From Leishmania donovani (taxonomy: Eukaryota; Euglenozoa; Kinetoplastea; Trypanosomatida; Trypanosomatidae), in the NCBI RefSeq assembly GCF_000227135.1, contig NC_018235.1, forward strand, positions 62,001 through 126,000: DNA of 64,000 bases, given 5' to 3'. The notes beneath the pieces are model-generated. The model was not told where the DNA came from and did no database searches. It saw only the letters and a program-made list of their open reading frames with translations. The translations under genes and the position numbers were made by a program. Each line of letters starts with the position of its first letter. Position 1 is the first letter of the stretch. This document shows positions 41,456 through 50,511 of the stretch, piece after piece.

Positions 41456-42148
41456 ATGTTCCGCCGCGTCTCGATGAAAGCCGCCACGGCCACCGCTCCC
41501 GTCGGGTTTTCGTTCCTGTGCTACCATACCCTTCCTCATCTTCGGTACCCGGCCGAGCTGCCGACGCTCGGCTTCAACTACAAGGACGGCATCCAGCCCG
41601 TCATGAGCTCCCGTCAGTTGGAGCTGCACTACAAGAAGCACCACAGCGCGTACGTGGACAAGTTGAACACGCTCGGCAAGGGCTGCGAGGGGAAGACGAT
41701 TGAGGAGATCATCTTGGCGACCAGCGGCAGCACTGAGAGCAAGGTCATGTTCAACCAGGCCGCTCAGCACTTCAACCATTCCTTCTTCTGGAAGTGCCTG
41801 TCGCCTGGTGGCAAGCCGATGCCGAAGACGCTCGAGAATGCCATCGCGAAGCAGTTCGGAAGCGTCGACGACTTCACGGTTTCCTTCCAGCAGGCCGGCG
41901 TGAACAACTTTGGCTCTGGCTGGACGTGGCTCTGCGTCGATCCCCGGACGAAGGAGCTTCGCATCGACAACACGAGCAACGCGGGCTGCCCGCTGACCTC
42001 TGGCTTGCGCCCCATCTTCACCGCTGATGTGTGGGAGCACGCCTACTACAAAGACTTTGAGAACCGCCGCGCGGACTACCTGAAAGAGCTCTGGCAGATC
42101 GTCGACTGGGAGTTTGTCTGCCAGATGTATGAGAAGGCCACGAAGTAA
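41456..42148 (+). CDS. SODA: Iron superoxide dismutase, mitochondrial type
   Basis: A 230-residue protein. About 34 N-terminal residues precede the mature start (LPTLGFNYKDG) and contain Arg, hydroxylated residues and no acids, as in a mitochondrial presequence. Metal ligands by alignment to bacterial Fe-SOD: His58 (LELHYKKHH), His108 (HFNHSFFW), Asp191 and His195 (DVWEHAYY). Gln104 in NQAAQHFNH is at the position typical of the Fe rather than Mn enzyme. The signature NFGSGWTWL is intact. Role: dismutation of superoxide to hydrogen peroxide and oxygen in the mitochondrion. Among Leishmania Fe-SODs the long presequence indicates SODA rather than the glycosomal SODB forms. Length and motifs are complete. 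Confidence 0.96.
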   Translation: MFRRVSMKAATATAPVGFSFLCYHTLPHLRYPAELPTLGFNYKDGIQPVMSSRQLELHYKKHHSAYVDKLNTLGKGCEGKTIEEIILATSGSTESKVMFNQAAQHFNHSFFWKCLSPGGKPMPKTLENAIAKQFGSVDDFTVSFQQAGVNNFGSGWTWLCVDPRTKELRIDNTSNAGCPLTSGLRPIFTADVWEHAYYKDFENRRADYLKELWQIVDWEFVCQMYEKATK

Positions 42149-43240
42149 GAGAGTCGTACATGCATCTGTACCCAATATGCTGAGGTGAGGAAGGGAGGGA
42201 CCGAGCGATGCACGCGCGTCCGATATCCACGTAGACGAGGGGCTCGCGCGGAACGATGAATGACGGAGGCCGTGGCAGATGGCACACACGCGCACGCAAT
42301 GAGAAGGAGTGTTGGACGTGCTGGTGGTGGTGACAGTGGCAGGCATGCGGCGAGCGCTCATCTAATGGCCGCCCGCCGCCATCACGACTACCACAGCCTC
42401 GTGAGTGTCAGTCGGTTGGGGCCAGCGCGCCCCCCCCCGGCTCACTCGCTTCCACTTTCTTCCGTCTCTCATGCTGCGCGCATGTGCGCAGAAGCAGCGG
42501 TAGCTCATCCCTTGCTTGCCTCCGGCCTCCTTCACACACACACACACGCCAACGCTGCCCCTCTAGGTTCCTCGTCTCCGCCCGGTGCCGTCACCCAATC
42601 CCTGTCGCCTTCTAGCCGTCTGGTTCTTTGCCGTTCGCCCTCCCCCCACCCCTTCCTGAGCAAGTCAGCGGTGAGAGTGTGATGCGCACGTGGAGGAGCA
42701 GCCTCGCCGCCCTTCTCTCTGTCTCCCTGTGCGCGCAGGTCGGGCGGGTGAGTGGGCGGCTGGCGTGCGCGTGGAAGGTGTGTAGGCCGGTTGGAAGGAG
42801 TCACGACTTGCATCCATGTTGCCCTATTCTGTAGACACACAGACACGACGTAATGGGCGCGCGCGCACTCGTCACTTGAGGATCTTGCTGCTGATCACCA
42901 TCACATACATAGAGAGAGAGTTTGCGCATCCTTCTCTCCTACGTTGACGACCGCCCGCGCCGTACCTTATACATCCTACCACTTCCCAGCACAACATTTG
43001 CTCGTTGTCGCGTTGATTCTTCGATTGTTTTTTAAAGCTCTTTCCTTCCTTCCTCCCCCAACCCACCCGACTCCGCCCCCGGCACTCCGCCTCTCCCCCG
43101 CTCCCTCCTTTCCGCCTTCGAAGCACACTCTACTGCACTTCACATGCTCACGTGCGGTCCGCCTTATCGTCCCCTTCGTGCTGCTATTCCCCCTGCTGAT
43201 GACGGAGGACGGACCGACGGAGGGAGGGAGGGGGGGCTCA
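42149..43240. other. Spacer after Fe-SOD (no gene seen)
   Basis: 1.1 kb of mixed to C/T-rich sequence, including a short (CA) tract near 42535-42547. No gene is seen. Confidence 0.55.
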
Positions 43241-43254
43241 CACCCCTCCGTGCG

Positions 43255-43760
43255 TGGCACCTCAGGGACCAGTGCATCCCCACTCGCTGTGGAGCAAAGC
43301 CAAGTAGAGCCCCACCCCCTCCCTGCTAAATGGCCGAGTCGCTTCTGGTGGTGGTGACAGGGCCAAGCGCCTGCGACCCAGCGAGCGTCAGAGCGATGGA
43401 TCGCCGCGGATGTTGACGGTCAGGTCTCCTGGATGGCGCTGCATCGGAGCAAGCTGCGGCAGTGAGCACGCGCCTGTGTCACCCATGTGATGGGTAGTGT
43501 GCCAGCGCGACTCGAACGCATCTCACCAGACCCCCTCACAAGGCCCACTGCTGGTGTGGGGAGTCAGGGTGTCACGCCGAGGGGGACGCACGAGGTATGG
43601 CGACTGGCATGACTGGCAGCGGCTGTGGGGCGACCTGCGAGGCGGGGANNNNNNNNNNNNNNNNNNNNNNNNNNNNNNNNGGCGGCACGGCTGCACTGGC
43701 TCTTCCCCGCGGCTGCTGAGAGCCCGGGTGGGCTCGTGCGCCCCCCTCCCCCCCACTTCC
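43255..43760 (+). repeat. SIDER-like degenerate retroposon relic (copy B), interrupted by an assembly gap
   Basis: Mixed GC-rich, non-coding block flanked by C/T-rich spacer. Near its left end CAGGGACCAGTGCATCCCC followed by GGAGCAAAGCCAAG aligns by eye with CAGGGTCCAGTGCCCACCCC followed by GGGGGAAGCCGAG in copy A (from about 4933), and a GAGGGGGACG block recalls GTGAGGGGGAGA of copy A. The right part shares a 14-base core with the fragment at 16.8 kb. Boundaries are uncertain. Confidence 0.48.
43649..43680. other. Assembly gap (32 N)
   Basis: A run of N inside SIDER-like copy B. The true size is unknown; the N count may be a placeholder. Confidence 0.99.
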
Positions 43761-44049
43761 CCTGTTATTACCTCGGCAGCTCGCTCCTTCGGCGTTTCGT
43801 CACACACACGCTGCAACTGCCGTTCACTCATCCATCCATCCATCCCTCTCGCCCTCCTGTCGTCTATTTCGGCCTTCTGTCCATTTTTTCGCCGGCCCAC
43901 CGCCGCCTCGAACACGCGGCTGTGAAGCGCACGCGAATGCGCGTGTAGTTGTCAGCACACACTGCCGCAGCCCTGGCAGCAACTGAAAGCGACGACGCAG
44001 GCACGTAATCAAGCAGCATCTCACCCCTCTCAGCGCCGGCCGTACATCG

Positions 44050-44808
44050 ATGGCCCACACCGGGGGCGCCGGCACGCTTTGTGAGAAGGCGCCGGCGACG
44101 GCCGAGAGACCCACCTCAGATGTTACGGTGCCGCAGCGGAGGAGGCACGCGACGCAGCTGCTGCGCAAGTTCACGGAGTGCCGCACCCTCTTCATGTGCT
44201 GCGATATTCAGGAAAAGCTGGCGGAGAAGATCCCTGGCTTTAACGAGACCATCCGCATCACGAACGACCTCACCCTCTTCTGTGAGATGCTGGGCCCGAC
44301 GTACTGCAACGTTTTGGCCACCGTGCAGTACCCGGCTGGCGTGGGGCCGCTCTACCACGAGATTCAGCTGCCGCCCAGTGCCCCCGTGATCCCAAAGATG
44401 GAGCCATCGATGCTGTTGCCCGAAGCCCTGCCGTACCTCTACGGTGACGCGGACCACGGCATTCTGCCGGTGCAGCAAGTCGTGCTTTGGGGGCACGAGA
44501 CACACATCTGCATCATGCAGACCGCGGACGAGCTGCTGCGCCGCGGCTTTCGCGTAGCGATCGCGACGGACGGCTGTGCGGCGCAGCGGCGCCTCGACCA
44601 CGAGGTCGCCATTATGGAGATGTCCAAGTGGGAGGGGCTGCTGCTGACAAATTCTATCGGCGTGTACACGATGATCGTGCGCGCGGACGACAGCGTATGG
44701 AAGCCGGTGATGCAGCTTATTCGAGATGGCGCGCACGCGTTCAAGCGGCCCTACGAGCGCTCCGAGGACCCAACGGTGCCGCCGCAGGAGCGCGAGCGTC
44801 AATCGTGA
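44050..44808 (+). CDS. Isochorismatase-fold protein, MAR1-like, copy 1
   Basis: A 252-residue protein with an N-terminal extension of about 35 residues relative to copy 3. Family features: FMCCDIQEKL with the nucleophile-pair Asp52, KMEPSMLLPE with the probable catalytic Lys116, and GHETHICIMQTADELL with Cys154, so the cysteine-hydrolase triad looks complete. The conserved QYPKG segment of family members reads QYPAG here. Family knowledge: isochorismatase-like hydrolases act on diverse substrates; in Leishmania tarentolae a member of this group was described as MAR1, a mitochondrial associated ribonuclease. I rely on memory for that link, so substrate and activity are not established by the sequence. 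First member of a three-gene tandem array. Confidence 0.85.
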   Translation: MAHTGGAGTLCEKAPATAERPTSDVTVPQRRRHATQLLRKFTECRTLFMCCDIQEKLAEKIPGFNETIRITNDLTLFCEMLGPTYCNVLATVQYPAGVGPLYHEIQLPPSAPVIPKMEPSMLLPEALPYLYGDADHGILPVQQVVLWGHETHICIMQTADELLRRGFRVAIATDGCAAQRRLDHEVAIMEMSKWEGLLLTNSIGVYTMIVRADDSVWKPVMQLIRDGAHAFKRPYERSEDPTVPPQERERQS

Positions 44809-44930
44809 CGCCGCAGTGACGGACTAGATTGAAAGTAGAGATGAAGCACCACGAGGATGAGCACGCACAGGCCATCGTTTCCGTGTCGTCGTCACGCCGA
44901 CGTCGTGACGGTGCCGTGCACTGGCTCCTG

Positions 44931-44999
44931 CACACACACACACACACGCAGACGTGTCTCCCTGTCGTTTTGTGTGTTTGTGTGTGTGTGTGTGTGTGC
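44931..44999. repeat. (CA)n and (TG)n tracts facing each other
   Basis: CA run at 44931-44947 and TG run at 44979-44999, about 30 bases apart. As RNA the two could pair to form a stem. Confidence 0.8.
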
Positions 45000-45816
45000 T
45001 TGCTCCCTCTTTCTCTCTCCAGCTCGCTCGCTTCGATCTGCCTCGCACACGCCCACCTCCTGTGCTGTGGCTTGCGGCGCATATTCGGTTGGACGCACGT
45101 CTCCTGTCTCCCTGCCGTACCTCCCCCCCCCCATCCGCCTTTCATGCGCCACCGCGTGCCGCAGCGTGATGGGTGGGTGGGGGGCGGGGGAAGAAGCGGA
45201 AGCGAAGGCGCTTTGTTTTGCTCGTGTGCTCGTGTGTCTGTGTGCAAACGCCGCCATGCTCGTGCGGTTGCCTGCGCATGCCATCATGCATCACCCCATC
45301 TCGCCCAGCCGCATCCTCCGGCTCCGCGCCACTCTCTTACACATACACACACACCTTATCGCTTTCGCTGCGCCCGCCGCCCCTCTTTACGGGAGCGCCA
45401 CTGCGGTGATGACGTTCTCGAGCCCCGCGCACGGCCTCTGCGGAGGCGGCGAAGGGCCGGGGGGGGGGGAAGAGCAGAGTTTGCTTGACAAGCAAGAAGA
45501 TGCTCCACAGGCGATCAATGCGACCACGAATGGCTGCGGCACACGCATGGAAGAGGTGCTCGCATATTCCGAGGACGTGGGCCGTCGGTGGACAGCGACA
45601 TCTCGGTGTATGCGTGTGCGCACGTTTGGTTGCCAGGCAGCTGGTTCTTCATTGCTGCGGGAAGAGGGGAGGCTGGTGACTCGCCCTCACGCAACGCGCG
45701 ATGCCCTCAAATGCCGGTGGAGTACGCGGCAGTGTGCTTCTTTCCGGCGCACGATTAGCGGATTTCCCGTCTGGCAGGCGTGCGGGCTCACGGCGCCCTT
45801 TCTTTTTCTCTCAGTT

Positions 45817-45834
45817 TGTGTGTGTGTGTGTGTG
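45817..45834. repeat. (TG)9 microsatellite
   Basis: Perfect TG run in spacer. Confidence 0.9.
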
Positions 45835-46038
45835 CTGACGGCGGATGGCGGCCCTCCCTCGACCCCCACCACCACAAACCCCGCCGCAATGCGCACATGC
45901 ATCACTCACCGACTCCACTCCTGCTCTCCCCCTCTCGCGGCGGCGAGTGCACTTCTACTCGGAGTCGTCTGCGCTGCCACGCCGACACAAACGCACGTTC
46001 GCTACACACCAGAACGCACGCAGAGGCCCCCCTCCCCC

Positions 46039-46818
46039 ATGACCACGCTTTCTGCGCACTCGCGGTTGATTCAGAAGTTTGACACCTGTCGGATGGCCTT
46101 CATGTTGTGCCGTGCGCAGGTGCAAGCGGACTCGCACATTCCGAGCCTCCACAATGTCGTGCACGCGACGAACGCGATGGCGGCCGTGCATCAGCTGCTC
46201 GGCCCGGAGCGGTCTGTGTTTGTCGCGACGGAGGTGCACCCGCAAGGCGTCGGCCACACCTGTCATGGCATCCAGCTGCCAGAGGACGTCATCATCGCCA
46301 AGAATGTGAGAGTGTCGATGCTGGTCCCAAAGGTGCGGTCGCACATTCTCGGCGACGCCGAGCGTGGCATTCCACCTGTGCAGCAGGTTGTTATCTGGGG
46401 CTACGAGACGTGCGGCTGCATCTTGCAGACCGCTGACGATCTTCTCACGCACGGCGTCCACGTCGCCGTCCTTGTTGACGGGTGCGCCTCGCAAACGATG
46501 GAGATGCACAACACGGCGGTGTTACAGCTATCCCACTGGGATGGCTTGATGGTCACAACAGTGCCGTCTGCTGTAATGCAGCTGACGCGATCCGATGCAC
46601 GATTTGTCAAGCCAATCATCCAAGTCATGAAGAAGTTTGCCGCCGACTGGAGCACCACGCAGCCGCGGCCGGAGCTGCGCGACTGGAGAGGGGGCGGTGA
46701 TGGCGGCGAGGCCACCGCTGCCAACGACGCCAGGGCCGCCCCGTCTGCGTTAGCCACCACCACCGCAGCAGATGCTGTACTCACCGCGGATTCGGCTTGC
46801 TGTAGAATGGACCACTGA
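46039..46818 (+). CDS. Isochorismatase-fold protein, MAR1-like, copy 2 (divergent, catalytic Asp lost)
   Basis: A 259-residue protein if it starts at 46039 (MTTLSAHSRLIQKFD), which aligns with the start region of copy 3; upstream in-frame ATGs (for example about 45889) are less likely. It keeps the fold signature: VSMLVP with Lys88 just before, and GYETCGCILQTADDLL with Cys127. The segment FMCCDIQEKL of its paralogues is FMLCRAQVQA here, so the catalytic Asp is replaced by Arg25. QYPKG reads VHPQG. A C-terminal extension of about 45 Ala/Thr-rich residues is absent from copy 3. The frame is intact over its full length, so this looks like a diverged, probably non-hydrolytic paralogue rather than a pseudogene. 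Confidence 0.8.
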   Translation: MTTLSAHSRLIQKFDTCRMAFMLCRAQVQADSHIPSLHNVVHATNAMAAVHQLLGPERSVFVATEVHPQGVGHTCHGIQLPEDVIIAKNVRVSMLVPKVRSHILGDAERGIPPVQQVVIWGYETCGCILQTADDLLTHGVHVAVLVDGCASQTMEMHNTAVLQLSHWDGLMVTTVPSAVMQLTRSDARFVKPIIQVMKKFAADWSTTQPRPELRDWRGGGDGGEATAANDARAAPSALATTTAADAVLTADSACCRMDH

Positions 46819-47691
46819 GTACATCTACAGTGTGATGCTGGTCGTGGTGGCGGGTGGGCAGACAACGATGAAGGGACGGAGTTCCCTTCTGCAGGGAACA
46901 TGAGGCAGAACCTCTCCTCATCTTTGGACTCTCGGCGGGCGCGCATGTGCTGGCCATGGCCGCGCGTCATACCGGGGTTGGTGACGAACACATCTGCACG
47001 CTGCCGCTGCTGCTGCTGCTGCTTTTCCAGTCTCCTCTGATGGCTGTTTATGAGCAGGTCGCACCTGCCTGTTTGCTTCCACGGCTCTCTCGCTCGCTCC
47101 CCACGCACGGAGCGCGCGGCATACCCTGACTCCCCTCCCCTCTCTCTCTCTCTCGCTACCCTCTTCCGTGGCAGCCATCGAAGGACGCTCGCTCGTGAAA
47201 TCTGTGGCCACTGCTCTGCCTCGACCTCTGACTTGTGGCGGTGAGACAACCTGTCGGCAGCGCAGCGAGCGGCGAACACCGGCGAAACCCGCAAAGCCTC
47301 TGCTCCGTGTGGCCTCCCGCGCCACGCTTCATCCTTCAATCGGCTCTTTAGACACATCCATGCCCACGGGCATGCGCACGCCCCATCGTCATTGCCACCC
47401 AGGTCATCGTCTGCTGCAGCTAGCTTCACGCACTTGCGTGGTTGGCGCCCACAACATGCTGTAGCCTTCTCCTTCACACTCTTCCTCTGCTCGATGCATC
47501 ACACACATCTACGTTCTGTGTGCACCCGTCTGCCGTGGCACTTACGCACACGCAAGCGCGCATACATCTGTGCACGTCGATGCAGCGTCTGGCTCGCACC
47601 GATATCTCCCTCTCTCGACATTCCCCGTCTGCATCGCAGTCCAAAGCAATCGCTTATACAGTCAACCAACGCGGTCATTCGGATGGTTGCC
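46819..47691. other. Spacer between MAR1-like copies 2 and 3 (no gene seen)
   Basis: 870 bases. No gene is seen. The frame of copy 3 is open from about 47392, but the first well-placed ATG is near 47683. Confidence 0.55.
47605..47639 (+). promoter_or_regulatory. Predicted spliced-leader acceptor of MAR1-like copy 3
   Basis: A CT-rich tract is followed by GCATCGCAG with AG at 47638-47639, placing the start at 47683 or 47692 after a leader of 43-52 bases. Confidence 0.5.
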
Positions 47692-48360
47692 ATGGCATCG
47701 CGCGCCCTCATGTCCTCGCGGTCGCACCTGCTGCAGAAGTTTGACAGCTGCCGCACCATCTTCATGTGCTGCGACATCCAGGAAAAACTGCGCAACCGCA
47801 TCCCCAACTTCCAGGCGGCCGTTGAAGTGTCGAACTCGATGGCGACCATCCACAACACCCTGACGCCCAAGCACTCCACCTTTGTGGTGACGGAGCAGTA
47901 CCCGAAGGGTGTGGGCCATGTTGCGAAGGACATCACGTTGCCTGAGGGTGCTCCGGTGATCGAGAAGCTGCAGCCTTCGATGCTAGTGCCGGAAATGATG
48001 CCCTACATCGACGGTGACGCTGCGCGAGGCATCTTGCCGGTGCAGCAGGCGGTGCTGTGGGGTCACGAGACACACGTGTGCGTTCTTCAGACGGCCGATG
48101 AGCTGCTGTCCCGCAACATCCGCGTGGCGGTGCTTGTGGACGGCTGCGCCTCACAGCAGCAGCTTGATCACGACGTGGCCATCCAGGAGATGGCGGGATG
48201 GGAGAACCTCACGCTGACAACCACCATCTCCGTTCTTCTGCAGCTAGCGCGTGGCGATCGCCTGATGAGGGGGTCCCTCATGAAAATCGTGAAGCCGAAG
48301 TGGGCCGACCCCTCTCGCTTCCCGAGCCTCCCCGCGGACGGCGAGAAGCCGAAGACGTGA
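47692..48360 (+). CDS. MAR1: Isochorismatase-fold protein, MAR1-like, copy 3 (canonical)
   Basis: A 222-residue protein from ATG 47692 (an ATG three codons earlier, 47683, is equally possible). All family elements are intact: FMCCDIQEKL with Asp28, TEQYPKGVGH, EKLQPSMLVP with Lys92, and WGHETHVCVLQTADELL with Cys130. It closely resembles the human ISOC1/ISOC2 pattern and is the most conserved of the three tandem copies. From memory, the Leishmania tarentolae protein purified as mitochondrial associated ribonuclease (MAR1, about 22 kDa) belongs to this group, hence the symbol. Sequence alone predicts an isochorismatase-like hydrolase, and ribonuclease activity cannot be read from it. There is no obvious presequence, although SSRSHLLQKFDSCR at the N-terminus is basic. 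Confidence 0.88.
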   Translation: MASRALMSSRSHLLQKFDSCRTIFMCCDIQEKLRNRIPNFQAAVEVSNSMATIHNTLTPKHSTFVVTEQYPKGVGHVAKDITLPEGAPVIEKLQPSMLVPEMMPYIDGDAARGILPVQQAVLWGHETHVCVLQTADELLSRNIRVAVLVDGCASQQQLDHDVAIQEMAGWENLTLTTTISVLLQLARGDRLMRGSLMKIVKPKWADPSRFPSLPADGEKPKT

Positions 48361-49508
48361 GGGAGAGAGGGAGACGGAGGCAGACAGCGCATAGCCAATG
48401 CGAAGGAGGGAGGGAGGTAGGAGGGGCGCGTGACGTGGCCTTCATGATGTGCGGGCGTGCGCGCGTGCGAGTGTGGGGGGAGGGGAGAGAGTAAAGGGTG
48501 TGCACGCTTCTTTGAGATACAGCGGTGCCGCGTGTAAAGGCTGGTATGTCTGTTCACGCCGCCCTTGCCCTACCGCCCACTTCCCACCAATGCCTCCACG
48601 TCTCTCTCTCTCTCTTCCGCTAACGGCTTCATTGCCTGCGCGGCAGCTGTCGACTGACGTCACGGGGCCTCCCTCCGCACCATCTGCTCGCGTCTTGCAG
48701 GTACCCCGCCCTTCGCGCCCTCTCCGGTGCGCGAAGGGGAGAGAGGGCCCTTATTCTCGTCTTTTGCTGTTGTTGTTTTTGAACTCACGGCGTTTCCTAT
48801 TTGAAGATGCGCGTGCGTCTTCGCCGACGCTCTGTCGCGGCGTGTCTTCGGCCTTGCGGCCTTGCAACGGCGCCCCTCCCCCTCCTCCCTACGACAAGCG
48901 CCACACGCCGTCTTGGTCGACCGCGCACACTCGTCCAGTTTTCTCTACCTATTTTCCTGTCCCGTGAGCTCCCCCCTCTCCCTCCCCCGGTGTCCGTTGC
49001 TGTCTTGCGACTGCGTCACAGAGAGAATCGTAAAAGCGCCGCTCCTCACAACGGCATTTTTGACGCCTCTCCCCTCACGCACTCACGCGCGCTTGCTTAT
49101 GGGCGCGGATGGAGAAGTGGTGGTGGAAGGGGGGGGGAAGTGCCGTGGTGCCGTCACCTCGCTCGTGGATCGTTCGAAAAATCGTCTTCGGTGCAAGCCG
49201 GCCGCCTTTCTTCGACCGCCTTTCTGCTCACTGCCACGGCCGGATGCTGCTGTCTACGTGCCCGCCTCCAATGGAATCTACATAAACCGGACTTGTCTCC
49301 CTCGCTCTTCTCTCTTCGACTTTCACGGACGGCTCTACATGCGAAGGGTGCCTTGAACTCGCAGTTCTGACGCAGGCAGCCTACCGTGCTTCCACCCGTT
49401 GTGTCTCCGTAGTGCCTCATCCACGCGGCGGGACTCTGCGTAGTCATTGCCTCCGTCTTTCCGACGTTTCATTCTTCTGGACGCCCCGTCAACTCTGTGC
49501 CGCTCATA
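48361..49508. other. Spacer before the small Tim gene (no gene seen)
   Basis: 1.15 kb. Purine-rich (GGGAGA type) just after the stop at 48360-48500, then C/T-rich. A short perfect hairpin lies at 48709-48738. Confidence 0.55.
48709..48738. repeat. Short perfect inverted repeat
   Basis: CCCTTCGCGC (48709-48718) and GCGCGAAGGG (48729-48738) are perfect reverse complements with a 10-base loop. Confidence 0.85.
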
Positions 49509-49796
49509 ATGCAGGCTCAGATGATGCTCGGGCAGGCGCTCGAGCACTACTCGATGATGGACTTTGCCAACCTCGTGCTGGAGCAGTGCTGGGACATCTG
49601 CTACGACAGCCAGCTCACCCGCCCCGAGCTCGCCGGCGGCGAGCTGCCTGATGTCAAGGTGCAGAAGATGGACGCCTGCGCGCGCAAGTGTGTCGCACGG
49701 CACTTTGAGGTGCTCACACTGCTGTCGGCGACGCGCGAGCTGCGCGAGAAGGAGCGGATGCAGGGGCTTCCACCCGGCACGCTGACGAGCATGTAG
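49509..49796 (+). CDS. Small Tim-type mitochondrial intermembrane-space chaperone
   Basis: A 95-residue protein starting at the first ATG (MQAQMMLGQALEHYSMMDF). It has the twin CX3C arrangement of the Tim8/9/10/13 family: CWDIC (Cys27, Cys31) and CARKC (Cys57, Cys61), each in a predicted helix, with aromatic and Leu residues around. The 25 residues between Cys31 and Cys57 are clearly more than the 11-16 common in the family; the extra part (RPELAGGELPDV) forms a Gly/Pro loop. Role by family: hetero-hexameric chaperone that escorts hydrophobic inner-membrane proteins and is imported through disulfide relay. A CX3C protein of another intermembrane-space type is possible. Which trypanosome Tim it matches could not be decided. 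Confidence 0.75.
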   Translation: MQAQMMLGQALEHYSMMDFANLVLEQCWDICYDSQLTRPELAGGELPDVKVQKMDACARKCVARHFEVLTLLSATRELREKERMQGLPPGTLTSM

Positions 49797-50511
49797 AAGG
49801 CTCAGCGCTTGTGAGTGATGTGTGCGCCGGTGCAGGTGCACGCGTGCGTTGTTTTGTGCGCGTTGGTGATTGGGGCCGTCGTAAAGAATGCATCTTCTCT
49901 TCATATCTATCCGCGTCGCTCCTTCTTTGCTGTCTGAGCAAGGGCCCGTGGCCAGCAGGGGCCACTGGCGTTGTCGCCTGCCTCTGTCGGAGCAGCAGCG
50001 GCGATCTCTTGACGACAAGTGTGCGAGGAGGTGGGGGAGGAATGGTGCGTGTGTGCTACACCTGCGAACTCACGCCGCACTCCACCGACTTGCACGCCGT
50101 CAACTTCCATCCTCCCTCATCTCCGTGGCTGCATGGATGCGCATGCGCAGCCGCTGTACACGAGTGTCCATGTTCTCTTTTTTCCGCCTCTGCGTGATCT
50201 CACCTTCCTCGTATGCTGCGGATGGCAGCACACGTACAGGCGCGTGTCTGCACACCCGCTTCCTCATCCAGCATCGTGGCAACAGACCCAAGCAAACGGG
50301 AGACGAAGCGGAGGGCACCCGCTGCGGTGAACCCCACCGCCTTCGACAGCTGCAGGGCACCACCGCCCGCTGGCTCCCGCGTGCGGCTCTCTCGGCGTGC
50401 GCGCGGCTGTGAGCCCGCCCTCGCCGATAACTCTAACCACGGCGACATCTCGCTGTTCCCTCGTTTCTTTTTTTTTTCTAATCATCTTCATCTGGCTGCC
50501 CGCCACGGTGA
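49797..50511. other. Spacer and leader before the giant gene
   Basis: 715 bases. A CT-rich tract at 50172-50195 is followed by AG at 50227-50228. From there to 50511 there is no ATG, which suits a 5' UTR of about 283 bases. In the frame of the giant gene there are stops at 50479 (TAA) and 50509 (TGA). No gene is seen. Confidence 0.55.
50172..50228 (+). promoter_or_regulatory. Predicted spliced-leader acceptor of the giant gene
   Basis: A TCTTTTTTCC-type tract is followed, after mixed sequence, by AG at 50227-50228. A stronger tract (T10 run near 50468-50478) lies only 35 bases before the ATG, but its first downstream AG is at 50518-50519, inside the third codon. Confidence 0.4.

Larger units (their letters stand above)
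44809..46038. other. Spacer between MAR1-like copies 1 and 2 (no gene seen)
   Basis: 1.2 kb. The reading frame of copy 2 happens to be open throughout this spacer, but the translation is C/T-driven (Cys-Val-Cys runs from TG repeats), so it is not considered coding. It contains (CA)n 44931-44947 and (TG)n 44979-44999 and 45817-45834. Confidence 0.6.

Noticed and set aside
41267..42361. 364-codon frame on the minus strand
   Set aside because: Antisense shadow over Fe-SOD, extending into spacer on both sides, with no family resemblance.
43500..43525. GCGACTCGAACGCATC near 43505 as a tRNA-like box
   Set aside because: Isolated resemblance inside a SIDER-like repeat, with no acceptor stem or box A at the right distance.
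44857..46038. Long open stretch in frame with and upstream of MAR1-like copy 2, which would give a 650-residue fusion
   Set aside because: No ATG at its beginning, translation is dominated by simple-repeat Cys-Val and Thr-His runs, and similarity to paralogues starts only at 46039.
45889..46038. Possible N-terminal signal-like segment before copy 2 (HSCSPPLAAASALLLGVVCA)
   Set aside because: It lies in C/T-rich spacer just before a CAGAG acceptor-like site. The hydrophobic run probably arises from composition; 46039 matches the paralogue start.
46401..47477. 358-codon frame on the minus strand
   Set aside because: Partly antisense to MAR1-like copy 2; composition is Ser/Arg/Ala-rich without motifs, and all supported genes are on the plus strand.
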